A stretch of DNA of 23,148 nucleotides from contig BFEA01000074.1 in assembly GCA_003427395.1 (NCBI GenBank), forward strand, positions 410,539 through 433,686, written 5' to 3'. A program made the position numbers and the translations under genes. Positions 9,424-17,864 of the stretch are shown piece by piece. The DNA is from Chara braunii (taxonomy: Eukaryota; Streptophyta; Charophyceae; Charales; Characeae). The notes under the pieces were generated by a model. It searched no databases, was not told where the DNA came from, and saw only the letters and a list, made by a program, of their open reading frames with translations. Every line of letters starts with the position of its first letter. Position 1 is the first letter of the stretch.

Positions 9424-9766
9424 AGAGTACTCTTTTAGTAGCTCAATTGTCTTTGTAGTCATAGTATTGTTTTTACCGGTAGATTAGTTCAACTTTGTTG
9501 GTCTCCCTCTGTTTGTCGGATAGTGTGACAGGTTCAGGTAGTTAAGTTTAAAAGTTGGGTACATAGATGATTGTTCTTCATTCATAATTGAAGGTTTCTG
9601 AGTCATTTACATTTACTTTTGCAGTCCGGTTCTGTGTCCGGCCGAAGTTGCCGGGACCAGGATTTGGCCTGCAGTTATCTTTTGTAAGGGACGCCGGGCC
9701 CGTTTCCCGACTTATTCAAAAAGAAAGGACGACAATTGTAGCAAAAAAAAAAAAGAAAAAAAAATA
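9424..9766 (+). mobile_element. LINE A 3' UTR and A-rich tail
   Basis: About 320 bases of non-coding sequence lead to an A12-G-A9 tract at 9743-9764. The block AGGGACGCCGGGCCCG at 9687-9702 recurs exactly at 14021-14036, also shortly before an A tract. A diverged version occurs at 12041-12057. The block is therefore a probable family 3'-end signature. Confidence 0.7.
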
Positions 9767-10042
9767 ATTGTCACAGAACTAAAGATAAAAAAGAAAATAA
9801 CCATATCACACTAAGGCACCCCTCTTTAAACCCCTTTAGCCACGTTTAAATTTCATTTACACTCCCCTTTCCCCCCCTTTGACAGCCAACACTCAAAAAA
9901 CGAAAAGACCCCGGATTTAGGCTCCTCTCGGAGAGCGCGGAAAAAACCCACTGCCATTTTTTTATTTTTTGTTTTTGCCATGACCGGGTCACCCGGGCGT
10001 GACCGGCCATTCCAGACCGGCCGGTCATGAAATCTTCCTAGG

Positions 10043-10050
<8 letters not shown>
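9767..10050. mobile_element. Spacer containing a type C retroelement 3' end
   Basis: Positions 9767-9980 are AT-rich with no recognisable gene. From about 9980 the sequence becomes GC-rich and includes a near-palindrome, CCGGGTCACCCGG. It contains GACCGGCCGGTCATGA at 10015-10030, which matches 1465-1480 with one mismatch. Exactly 20 bases follow before the A26 tract at 10051-10076. Confidence 0.5.

Positions 10051-10076
<26 letters not shown>
10051..10076 (+). mobile_element. A26 tail of type C element
   Basis: Twenty-six uninterrupted A bases follow the type C 3' block at the same distance as in the copy at 1465-1535. This is interpreted as a retroposed poly(A) tail. Confidence 0.5.
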
Positions 10077-10199
10077 GAAGTATTCCTGAATCCTGACTGT
10101 ATAGATAGACCAATGCTTACCTTTGAATCTTCTTTCCTTCTTGCCAACCACAAAACCTTTAACCCTAAAACCTAAATTTATTCGATACTACTGTTGTAT

Positions 10200-11251
10200 G
10201 GTCATCAGGTTTAGCCTTCCTCCCCTCCACACCAATCCACCATTTGCCTCTGGACCCGGTAGAATGGAAATGGACAGCACGTATAGGAAACGGCAGGAGC
10301 CACACCAGGACCCTATATAGTATGACAGTTAAATCTACCTACAGACTTCTCAGGCCAAAGATCACCCTCCGGCATCAAGTCGAGGAGCGATGGAGAAACC
10401 AGTTGAACATTAGCAAAGAGGAGCTAAGGCCCATCAGATGGTTTAGCTCGCCCAAAATGAAACCCACCAAGTTCGCCTCGCTCCAATGGCAGATTAAACA
10501 CCGCTGCCTGCCAACCAACAACTGGCTCATAGACAGAACATCTCTAGAACAGAAAGGGTAATCCCTACCCTGGTGCAAATTGTGCACAAATGCATTCCCC
10601 TCCAGAAAACGGCCAGAGACAATTGAGCACATATTCCTACAATGCCCGGGCGCCCTCTGGCTGTGGAGATGGTGGGACAGAATCTGGGACCAACTTCAGA
10701 CAAAAATGACGTGGCCCTGGGACTGGAGGGCCCTGCTCTGTGAAGCCGAGACCGGGCAGTAGGCCGACCCCCCAGACGAATTTACCACCAATTTGTTTAA
10801 GTTGGGACGCAGGGCGGTCCTGTGGGCATTGTGGCGAAGACGCTGCACATACGAGATGGAAGGAGCAAGATTAGAAGGACTTGAAATTACAGAGAATGTG
10901 CAACAACAAATCCAACTGGAAATAACGGCAAAATGGGAACATGTCAGAGCACAAATTTGCCCTCTAAACACAATTAAAGACATTGAGCAAAGAATCCAAG
11001 CGTTCTCTTCAAGCTGGCTGGGGGGGATCACCGGTGGGAAGATAGGGAAAGTGGAATGGAAGGGGGCCAAACGGGAAGAAGTGGAGGGCCAAGAGAGGAT
11101 GGATATACAAAGGGACTACCAACTGATTTTCCACAACTGGACTGACATTGACACAACTATTCCACTGAAACCCCCGGAAAATTTCCATGACTTTCCCCCC
11201 CCCCCTTCAAACTGCTTAGTAGGAATGCAGTGGTACGGAATGGACGCTTGA
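10200..11251 (+). pseudogene. 5'-truncated LINE B ORF2: zf-RVT and C-terminal tail
   Basis: One frame runs from about 10200 to the TGA at 11249-11251, broken by TAA at 10559-10561 and TAG at 10760-10762. It begins in the region between reverse transcriptase and zf-RVT (LPLDPVEWKW, compare LPVDPRD*EWK in LINE A). It then carries zf-RVT (WCKLC, EHIFLQC), a GRRAVLWALWRRR segment, and the tail RDYQL, WTDIDTTIPLKPPE, PPPSNCLV, WYGMD. That tail closely matches the full LINE B at 20850-21326. The endonuclease and reverse transcriptase are absent, as expected for incomplete reverse transcription. The true 5' breakpoint is uncertain by tens of bases. Confidence 0.85.
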
Positions 11252-11435
11252 CTGGTGGTACAAAGATGGGAAGGGAGAGGGTCAGGTACTAGCCCTTGCT
11301 GCAATAGAAGGGAGAACTGAGGACAGGTAGCCAATCTAGTCAGGCGCCCAGCAGCAGGGTGAAGAGTCCTCAAGGTTAAAAATGTGTCTTGCTCAGTCAA
11401 TTTTCGGGCTTCACTGTAATCACCGCTGACAGGCA

Positions 11436-11594
11436 GACATTGGAACAGAAAAAAAGGGACTATCGGCTGCTCTTCAAGGATTGGACAAAAATAGACACAG
11501 CTATCCCAATGCAACCCGCCCAGGAATTCCCCGAGCTTTCCCCCCCCCTTCAAACAGTCTGGTAGACTTAGAATGGTATGGGAGGAAGGGTTGA
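11436..11594 (+). pseudogene. Second LINE B ORF2 tail fragment
   Basis: A frame here encodes KRDYRLLFKDWTKIDTAIP followed by the hallmark Pro-rich end. A run of nine C at 11540-11548 puts the remainder (SNSLVDLEWYG) one base out of frame. It is homologous to the tails at about 11110-11251 and 21174-21326 but more diverged, so it is a separate insertion or duplicate. Only the last 50 or so codons are present. Confidence 0.75.
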
Positions 11595-11998
11595 TAGGAG
11601 GGAAAGAGGTCAGTCCCCGGGGGTAGCAGCTAAACAGGCTCCCGGGTAGCAGCTAATCAGTCTGTCAGGACAGCCAAACGGCCCGGGAAAGGAATGGACG
11701 ATAGGCGGGAAAGAGGTCAGGCCCTTGGCTAGTAGTCAAACAGTCTGTCAGGACAGGTAGCACTCCCTTGCCACGACATCCTGCTCAGCCAATCCCCAGT
11801 CCCCAACCTTAGCAGACTTAGAATGGTATGGGAGGTCAGGCCCTGGGCCAGTAGTCTACAGAGAAGTACAAAGGGGAAAGAAGGGACCAGCAAGGAATGG
11901 TATTTTTTGGCGCCATCCTCAGGTGAAGAGGTCCCTCCCTAGCCATGACATCCTGCTCAGCCAATCTCCTGTCTTCCAGGGCAATCAATGCTGGCAGG
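11564..11998 (+). repeat. Duplicated LINE B 3' UTR segments
   Basis: AGACTTAGAATGGTATGG(GAGG) occurs identically at 11564-11585 and 11814-11835. GACATCCTGCTCAGCCAATC occurs at 11775-11794 and 11947-11966. A GTCTGTCAGGACAG-bearing block occurs near 11659-11672 and 11744-11757. The region ends with GGCAATCAATGCTGGCAGG at about 11980-11998, which is also found directly before the LINE B tail at 21611-21629. This looks like a LINE B 3' UTR that was internally duplicated, or nested truncated insertions. Confidence 0.7.
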
Positions 11999-12038
11999 AA
12001 ACCTAAGCAAATTCGTCTGTAAAAAACATATAACCATG

Positions 12039-12157
12039 TCAAGGGACGTTGGACCCGCTTTCCAGCAGGTGTTGCTCCCCACCAATAGATGGAGCCTCCC
12101 CGAGCATGCTAGTGGTGTCTGCTCTTATCAGCACCACTAGCATTCACTCGGATTGTT

Positions 12158-12201
<44 letters not shown>
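12039..12201 (+). mobile_element. Plus-strand retroelement 3' end with A39 tail
   Basis: AAGGGACGTTGGACCCG at 12041-12057 resembles the LINE A 3' block. Positions 12052-12083 match the reverse complement of 92-123. A run of 39 A at 12163-12201 ends the segment, which directly abuts an ORF2 fragment of opposite orientation. It is likely a short 5'-truncated insertion. Confidence 0.65.
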
Positions 12202-12204
<3 letters not shown>

Positions 12205-13085
12205 TTTGCTTCCAAGCATAATGAACTCTTTTGTCCATATCACTTTGGGGCCATATGCCATGAAACCACAGGCCGCTAAGCCCGTCCCAGAAGCCTCTGG
12301 CCACAACGCATTCCCACCGTAAGTGATTTGAGTCCTCCTGAGATTCATCAGGACAGACGTCACAGTTCGGAATAACTTCCATCCCTTTTCTTGCACACCA
12401 TTTTGCAGTAGGCACGCTGGAGTGCAGGTGGAGCCACTGGAGGCCGCTGAGCTTAACCTCAAGTATGTCAAGTAGCATACTGATAAAATAAGTAACCCCA
12501 GTAGTGGAGAATGAGCGACTCCATGATACAGTCTATTTTGTCCTCCAAGTGTTCCAGATGTTGATCTGTAGCGTGGATGCTCTGGACTAGAGATTGTAGC
12601 CCAAGTTAGAGCTGTACTCTGTGATTTGAAATTGAGATGAGCGGGCTGAGTGATCACAGACTACCCAGCCTGTGCGATGAACATCAACTTTCCATTCCCT
12701 GCACGGGAGACCGTTCATGATGGGAGATAAACATTACTTACCCTTATGGAAAAACACTGTGACCTGTATCTCCAGCCAGTCCTTGTCTTGGGGCGAGTGA
12801 TATATCCTGTCCTATTTTGATCAATGAATTCCTCCCACGGCGCCAGGACGAGACCGTCACCTGCTGATCACTCTGATGTGAATCAATTCGGTAGACGGTA
12901 TCTCTCTGTTGATGAATAGTCCACCAGGAATTTGGCTTCAAATGAGACTTTTTTGGATCTCAGGTATCAACCCACTGATGTGGAATTGCCTGGATCAAGG
13001 AGATCCTATGCGCTTCCACATCCTGGAGTCCCCTAAGTTTAAATTTTAATTGGGGTGCGACTTCGACAAACTTGGGCAATGTAAT
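12202..13085 (-). pseudogene. Minus-strand LINE ORF2 fragment (between RT and zf-RVT, plus zf-RVT)
   Basis: Read on the minus strand from about 13085 downward, it encodes KLRGLQDVEAHRISLIQAIP then HQWV. These match GLRQQVVHLAALCEAVP and LQWV in LINE A ORF2. WTIHQQRDTVYRI and VTVSSWRRGRNSLI follow, matching the same stretch of LINE A. Lower down come QFQITEYSSNLGYNL and then zf-RVT (VPTAKWCARK, NCDVC, NHLRWEC). It carries in-frame stops at 12960-12962 and 12744-12746 and at least one frame change, so it is dead. It is closer to LINE A than to LINE B (VPTAKWCAR against VPTTKWCAR in A). It is cut at its 3' side by the plus-strand A39 end. Confidence 0.8.
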
Positions 13086-13630
13086 GCGCTTAGTGCACGC
13101 GCGATCGCACCCTGGTACTGGCCCGCGCCGCGTCACCGGTTGACGCGCGCCGCGGCCCGGCCCCCCGTTGGAGGGGGTTCCACGTTGAGCCCTGCAGCGG
13201 CCGCGGTTCCGACACGTGGCGATTTCATGCTGGCATATCCGGGGACACAGTGGAGTTCGCCTGTGGTAGGATCGGAGTGTGCATCTACGTGGAACGATCG
13301 CAAGCGAGTCAATCGGAGCTGGGAAGACGGCACAGAGGAAGATACACCGCAGACATCGAAGTGACCTGGAACTGACGTGGAAACAGAGCGATGCAGACAT
13401 AAGGAAGACTGTACTAGAAGGGCGACCCGAATTTGACGTGGGAACGGAGGACAGCGTGTACAAAAAAAAACAAAAAAAAAACTGTCTATCAAACGAAGGG
13501 AGGGTTGGATCGTCACAAAAGAGGATCGCAATACAAGTCACACGAAGCGGGGGGAGAAAGAGACGCGTGGATACGACCGATTTAAATTAGGTGTGAAGAC
13601 GGGAGGCAGCGAGGAGGGCGCACGAGGAAC
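13086..13630. other. GC-rich stretch without a recognisable gene
   Basis: Composition changes abruptly to GC-rich after 13085. A perfect 7-bp inverted repeat, CGCGTCA / TGACGCG, lies at 13129-13147 with a 5-base loop. Open frames exist on both strands, but none resembles a known protein. It may be the 5' UTR of an unrelated or LINE B-type element, which cannot be shown here. Confidence 0.45.
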
Positions 13631-13758
13631 GGTAGTAGACGGCGAAGACGACAGGTGACGCTACGAGGGCATCCCCTGAAAACGACCGCATGACGGCGAG
13701 GACTCATCATCGGGAGCGGGAGCGATCTTCGTGAANGACAACCGCGATAGTATACCGC
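13631..13758. repeat. Left copy of a 128-bp duplicated segment
   Basis: It aligns without gaps to 13801-13928, with seven mismatches and one N (13736). All the mismatches fall in the first half; the last 65 or so bases are identical apart from the N. The copy stops exactly where the adaptor sequence begins. Confidence 0.9.
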
Positions 13759-13796
13759 CTGTCTCTTATACACATCTAGATGTGTATAAGAGACAG
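13759..13796. other. Nextera mate-pair junction adaptor (assembly artefact)
   Basis: Positions 13759-13777 read CTGTCTCTTATACACATCT and 13778-13796 read its exact reverse complement, AGATGTGTATAAGAGACAG. This is the 19-base Tn5 mosaic end used in Nextera kits, head to head as in the circularisation junction of mate-pair libraries. It is a laboratory sequence left in the assembly and not a natural transposon end. The genomic join across it should not be trusted. Confidence 0.97.
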
Positions 13797-13800
13797 GAAT

Positions 13801-13928
13801 GGTAGTAGACGACGAAGAAGACAGATGACGCTATGAGGGCATCCCCTGGAAATGACTGCATGACGGCGAGGACTCATCATCGGGAGCGGGAGCGATCTTC
13901 GTGAACGACAACCGCGATAGTATACCGC
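13801..13928. repeat. Right copy of the 128-bp duplicated segment
   Basis: Partner of 13631-13758 at an offset of 170 bases. It continues past the duplicated part into a C-rich stretch (13929-14020). The two copies may be two genomic loci joined through the adaptor, or two reads of polymorphic copies of one locus. Confidence 0.9.
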
Positions 13929-14020
13929 AACCTCCTTTCCCTCCCCTTGCCCCCCACCCCCGGGTTAGTGCTTCCTCTGCCCCTGCCCTCCTTCCCCAAT
14001 TTCCTCCCCCCCTCTTAATG

Positions 14021-14126
14021 AGGGACGCCGGGCCCGGTTGACCGCGCGTGTGACATCGCAAAAAAAAAAAAAAAAAATAAAAAAAAAAAAAAAAAAAAAA
14101 AAAAACCAAAAAAAAAAAAAAAAAAA
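14021..14126 (+). mobile_element. LINE A-type 3' block followed by a long A-rich tract
   Basis: AGGGACGCCGGGCCCG at 14021-14036 is identical to 9687-9702 in the LINE A 3' UTR. About 23 bases later an A-rich tract runs from 14060 to 14126 with few interruptions. It is probably the truncated 3' end of another A-type insertion placed just upstream of LINE B. Alternatively, the tract belongs to the LINE B 5' UTR. Confidence 0.5.
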
Positions 14127-14315
14127 TTGATAAGAAAAAACACAAAAAAAGAGGGAAGAAGAGATAAAAAGAGGAAAAATAGAGGAAGAATAGAGAAAAG
14201 GAGAGGAAAACAACAGAATTGCACCACCAATAACAAGCAAACAACCAAAACAATCAACAAAAACAGCATCAGAAAAGAACAAGATAACACAGTCACGTGG
14301 AACACAACATACATC

Positions 14316-16862
14316 ATGGACAATCCCGGAAGCCGTAGCCAGCGGGGGCGAAGAGGAGTCGGCCCCCTCATCTACTACCAGGGGGCGATAAGGCATAACC
14401 CGCTCAGGCAGCTGGCAGTCCCCCCATACGGACGGCCCGTGATGCAAAAGGCCCCCGCAGCCACTCAGGGCCAACCGCCACACCCGCCCGTATTCCGATC
14501 CGACCAGCACCGCTGGCCGGGACTAACAGACCAACGGGAACAGCGGCCCACCCGAGCACAGAAAAATACCCCAGAGGCGGATCCGGCATCTCGAACCCCC
14601 GGCTCAGATCAGAAGGGGGTAGATCGCGGGGAGGATGAGAAGGAGACGGAGCTGAAGAGGGGTGGGAAGGAGGTGGAGATGGAGGACGATAGCGGAAGTG
14701 AGAAAGAGGAGGAAGAGGAGGAGGAGAATGAGGAGGAGAATGAGGGAGAAGATGACGAAATGTTGACCGAAGAAGAACAGCTCCAACAGAAAGACAGACA
14801 ACAGCAGCAGCCTGGGATGGAACAAGGAAAAAAAGGAAAAGGGGAACCGAGACCCACATGGGCCCAGCGTGTCAGGGCAACGATTCACGAGAAATCCCTC
14901 GATATCCGGAGGGCCTCTCCGGACTCGCAACAGGGGAACGAAGAAACCCTGAAAGTTCCTCTTCGCAACCTTTCGTCAGCACGTGCTTACTTTTTGACCC
15001 TCTTCCTCCTCCCTTCTGAGAACCAGGTAGTAGATCAGGGGGGGAGGAGAACAATGATTAAGGCATACCCCCCTGACAAGCTGGAGGTAAGAGACAAAAC
15101 GTACTGCCAACACGCAAGCAACTGGCTCTTCCTGGGCGATGTGGCACAAAGATCGGTCAATGACAAAATAAAATGGATACACAAAAAATTGGAGGAGATG
15201 AAAGGCAATCCGGAGGCGGTTCAAGAATTTTTCCTAATTCAACCGCTCTCCTCCATGGTTTTCACCGTCCTTAGTCTCTTCACAGAAGACAAACAGAAGA
15301 TGGACGGGTGGCGGTCAATAAAATGGGAGCACTCGGAGGTGCGGATTTACCCGTGGCAACCCAAGAAGGTGACCCCGGAAGAAAGGAGGGAACAATTGAT
15401 GAAAGACCACCACTGGGTCGAATTTAGACATATCCCGGTGGAAATCCAGGCCGCCTTCGTGCACGACTTTGGGCAACAATACAACATTGTCGACTTCATC
15501 GACCCGCTCCCGTCCTATGTGGCAAGGCGTGACAATTATCTGATGTTGGCGCTGGATCTGTCGAAAGACCAGCCCTTCTCGATAGACGACATCATACCTT
15601 ACAGAATGGGGGGGAGGGTCTTCCAAATCCACACAGCCCACAAATTCCGCCCATGGTGCTTCAAATGTAGGGCATATGGGCACTTGAGTACGGAGGTTGC
15701 CTGTCCCTACCACCCAAGCAACAGAGGCCCGCCGACGACCCGTCTTAGACAGGACCAACGGCGGCCCAACAGATGGTACACAGTAAACCAGGGACACGAA
15801 GGGTGGGTNTNCCTGACNGACCGAGACTTGACAGGACAGATAAAAGGCTGGACCTGGGAAGGGAGGGGAGCCCCCTGGTGGGCCACCAGGCCCCCCAACG
15901 ATTGGTCCCCCCCCCAGACAGACCAGACTCAGCGGTCAGACAAGTCGGTGGAACCAGGGAGGTCATCCCCAAAGCCCTCGACCTCGCAAGGCCAAGAGGG
16001 TCAACCAAANAAACNGCCCTGCCAGGTCCAGGAGCGACAAAATAAACAGTCTTGGGGCCCGCACGCAAAGAGATATCTTCCAATCGAGAAGAAAACAGAA
16101 GTGGAGCCCCAAAAACAACAGCCCCCCGGTCCTCCGCCACCCCAAGGTAGTATGACCCGCCCTGCACAGCCCTCCCAAAATGAGCATGCATCCCCAACAG
16201 ATGGGTCACAACAATCCGGTGCGGTAACGGACCCACTCCAGGACACCTTCGGCCCCGCGCCGATGGACATTGAAATACTCCCCGGGGCACCACCCCCACC
16301 TAAGGTGGAAATCACCGACGCCCAAGCTGCGAACACCGCCCAACCTGCCACTGATGAGCAAAACGATCTACCAAATGATATACAAACAACGGGAGACGCA
16401 CGGGGAATGGCCCTACAGGACGTAGCGGAGTGGTTGATGAAGAACCTCCGCCTGAAATATCCAAATGACAGTGAGGAGATGTGGGATGATGTGTACAGAG
16501 ACCTGGTAGCTCTGCTGGAAAGCAGCCCCAGCCTCCATACCGCTTTAACCCATGGCCTGCCAACAGGAGCGAGCTGGAACCAAATCCACTACAAACTGTT
16601 GCACATAGTTCTCACCAGGTTCCATCCCCCCTCGCCTGTGCAGACCTCGGGGGAAACAGTGAGACACACAGAGGAGGGTGGGAAGGGCGACCCCGCGGGA
16701 AGGAACCGGGACGGGACTCACCAATGTAATGACGCCTCAGAAGATGGCTCCTCCTGGGACGGGGTACAACAGCTGGCCGATGCTGCAGAGCAAAGCTCAA
16801 AAGTAAAAAACCCGGGCCCGGAAAAGACCAGTGACAGGGCGGACCCGGGAGCAGAGAGATAG
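14316..16862 (+). CDS. LINE B ORF1 protein, zinc-knuckle type, 848 aa as read
   Basis: This is the likely RNA-binding ORF1 protein. The ATG at 14316 has A at -3 and G at +4; the frame is open further upstream only through A-rich leader sequence. Residues about 120-150 are very acidic (Glu-rich). Residues about 215-445 align with the LINE A ORF1 core (IYPWQPKKVTPEER against FRPWATPLEQAAIR). The zinc knuckle is C448, C451, H456, C463, again CX2CX4HX6C. A Pro/Gln-rich hinge spans about 590-660, followed by a helical-looking block (ALQDVAEWLMKNLRLKYP). The frame ends in TAG at 16860-16862, before the conserved C-terminal domain, which lies downstream in another frame, so the protein is probably truncated. 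Five N bases lie at 15809-16015. Confidence 0.75.
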   Translation: MDNPGSRSQRGRRGVGPLIYYQGAIRHNPLRQLAVPPYGRPVMQKAPAATQGQPPHPPVFRSDQHRWPGLTDQREQRPTRAQKNTPEADPASRTPGSDQKGVDRGEDEKETELKRGGKEVEMEDDSGSEKEEEEEEENEEENEGEDDEMLTEEEQLQQKDRQQQQPGMEQGKKGKGEPRPTWAQRVRATIHEKSLDIRRASPDSQQGNEETLKVPLRNLSSARAYFLTLFLLPSENQVVDQGGRRTMIKAYPPDKLEVRDKTYCQHASNWLFLGDVAQRSVNDKIKWIHKKLEEMKGNPEAVQEFFLIQPLSSMVFTVLSLFTEDKQKMDGWRSIKWEHSEVRIYPWQPKKVTPEERREQLMKDHHWVEFRHIPVEIQAAFVHDFGQQYNIVDFIDPLPSYVARRDNYLMLALDLSKDQPFSIDDIIPYRMGGRVFQIHTAHKFRPWCFKCRAYGHLSTEVACPYHPSNRGPPTTRLRQDQRRPNRWYTVNQGHEGWXXLXDRDLTGQIKGWTWEGRGAPWWATRPPNDWSPPQTDQTQRSDKSVEPGRSSPKPSTSQGQEGQPXKXPCQVQERQNKQSWGPHAKRYLPIEKKTEVEPQKQQPPGPPPPQGSMTRPAQPSQNEHASPTDGSQQSGAVTDPLQDTFGPAPMDIEILPGAPPPPKVEITDAQAANTAQPATDEQNDLPNDIQTTGDARGMALQDVAEWLMKNLRLKYPNDSEEMWDDVYRDLVALLESSPSLHTALTHGLPTGASWNQIHYKLLHIVLTRFHPPSPVQTSGETVRHTEEGGKGDPAGRNRDGTHQCNDASEDGSSWDGVQQLADAAEQSSKVKNPGPEKTSDRADPGAER

Positions 16863-17782
16863 GATTTGTAACATCCTCAGGAGGTCCTGCAGCACGACGG
16901 GACACACCCGGGAAACCAGACAGAAGCGCACCCCGAACCGGGACAGACCTGCGGCACAGAAAAAGGAAAAAATCCCCTCCTGGGAAACACTGACGCAGAT
17001 GAGGGACAGACCCAGGGCACAAAAAATGAGAAAAATGGGAAGAGTCCCCTGCAAGGAAATACCATGCAGATGAGGGGGAACCACAAGCTGAATCGAGGCC
17101 TAGTAGCCAACCACACTCGGGCTTGGGACAACCTATGGAACAGGACAATGGGGCAGGCGGGCTATGCCTGGCATTGCCAGCCTGGGACTGTGCCTCGTCT
17201 GTGCCCGAACCCGACCCTCCCTCCCCCCCTCCCCCCCCGGAACCCCCTGCTGACACCCTCACCAGCAGGCGACAAAAAATTTGTCACCTGCTGGAAAAGG
17301 CGTCCCAGTTCCAGCCCTCCAATAAGGGGGTGTTGCTTCTCCCAGTCAGGCGCGCACATGGAACATGGGAGATAGGCCTCTCCACCCCCCCCGAAGCGAC
17401 ACACGGAGAGCTGTCCCTCCAGGGACGCTCATCCTATTTTCTATCTTTGACATCATGGGCTGACAATCTGACCTTCTGGAAACAGGACATTATCAAGCTA
17501 ATTCATGGCCTCCTTCCAGGGGGCGCTACGTCAGTCCTGGAGGTCTCCCATGGCCAGGACAGACTGACCGTCAGGGACATCTACGTGCGATATGACCACC
17601 CGGACATGGAGGGACTTCGCTGGTTCCACAATGACGCCCTCCTGGACCTCCAGCTCCTGAAGATAAAGGTCGGCGACCTCTGGTCGGCAACGGAGGCAGA
17701 GTCCTTCCTGGTAAACATACTCAGGAAAGGAACCCTGCAGAAGGGTGGTATCTTAGACACTGCAAAATGGATGGCCCTATAA
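16863..17782 (+). pseudogene. Displaced C-terminal part of LINE B ORF1
   Basis: After the TAG the ORF1 frame meets TAA at 16869-16871 and then stays open to 17375. From about 17123 a different frame carries the conserved C-terminal domain up to TAA at 17780-17782. That domain resembles the LINE A ORF1 end: a VLLLPV... start, a LTFWKQDIIKLIHGLL helix, an IYVRYDHPDM segment, and GLRWFHNDALLDL aligned with GVRWLSWRLLHNL. At least one frameshift thus separates the two halves of ORF1. Alternatively, the C-terminal part is a separate small ORF; homology to the single LINE A ORF1 argues against that. Confidence 0.65.
16940..17073 (+). repeat. Imperfect tandem repeat in ORF1 hinge
   Basis: Two units start GGGACAGACC or similar and end GCAGATGAG (about 16940-17005 and 17004-17073), sharing a GGCACA block followed by A-rich sequence. 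They differ by several bases and small indels. In the original frame they encode a repeated GQTxGT...GNT block. They lie where the ORF1 frame is lost. Confidence 0.5.
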
Positions 17783-17864
17783 AATAAAATAAAAACACAG
17801 AAAAAACAAAAACACAGAATATTTACAGAGAAGGGGGTGGTGAAAGGAGAAGTGCAATACAGCA
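17783..17864 (+). other. A-rich spacer between LINE B ORF1 and ORF2
   Basis: Eighty-two bases, largely A-rich (TAAAATAAAATAAAAACAC), separate the ORF1 terminal TAA from the ORF2 ATG at 17865. This contrasts with the zero spacing in LINE A and implies another way of starting ORF2. Confidence 0.6.

Larger units (their letters stand above)
2430..9766 (+). mobile_element. LINE A: near full-length non-LTR retrotransposon
   Basis: In order the element holds tandem 5' UTR monomers (2430-2909), ORF1 (2969-5158), ORF2 (5159-9423, broken), a 3' UTR (9424-9742) and an A-rich tail (9743-9764, interrupted by one G). The ORF2 domain order is endonuclease, reverse transcriptase, zf-RVT, typical of plant L1-like LINEs. 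There are no long terminal repeats and no integrase. ORF1 is fully open and ORF2 has only four disabling lesions over about 4.26 kb, so insertion looks fairly recent, but this copy is not autonomous as assembled. The 5' limit is set at the first monomer and may lie further upstream. No target-site duplication was identified. Confidence 0.85.

Noticed and set aside
2430-9766. LTR retrotransposon or endogenous virus
   Set aside because: No protease, integrase, terminal repeats or primer-binding site were seen; endonuclease, RT and zf-RVT order with an A tail defines a LINE.
10155-10175. Telomere-like AACCCTAAAACC word
   Set aside because: Only about one imperfect unit of the plant telomere repeat is present; chance is sufficient.
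12039-13085. Twin-priming (5' inversion) of one LINE
   Set aside because: In twin priming the inverted segment lies upstream of the sense 3' part and its tail. Here the inverted fragment lies beyond the A39 tail, so nested or independent insertions fit better.
13759-13796. Perfect 19-bp inverted repeat looking like the abutted ends of a Tn5/IS50-type transposon
   Set aside because: It is exactly the hyperactive mosaic end used commercially, with no transposase or IS sequence nearby; the laboratory adaptor is the only sensible reading.
14127-14315. N-terminal extension of LINE B ORF1 starting at 14127
   Set aside because: The extension is Lys/Arg/Asn/Thr-rich simply because the leader is A-rich; the ATG at 14316 has a strong start context.
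13831-14510. Phe-rich membrane-like proteins on the minus strand
   Set aside because: Poly-Phe arises from the A-rich tract read backwards; antisense to the LINE B leader and ORF1.
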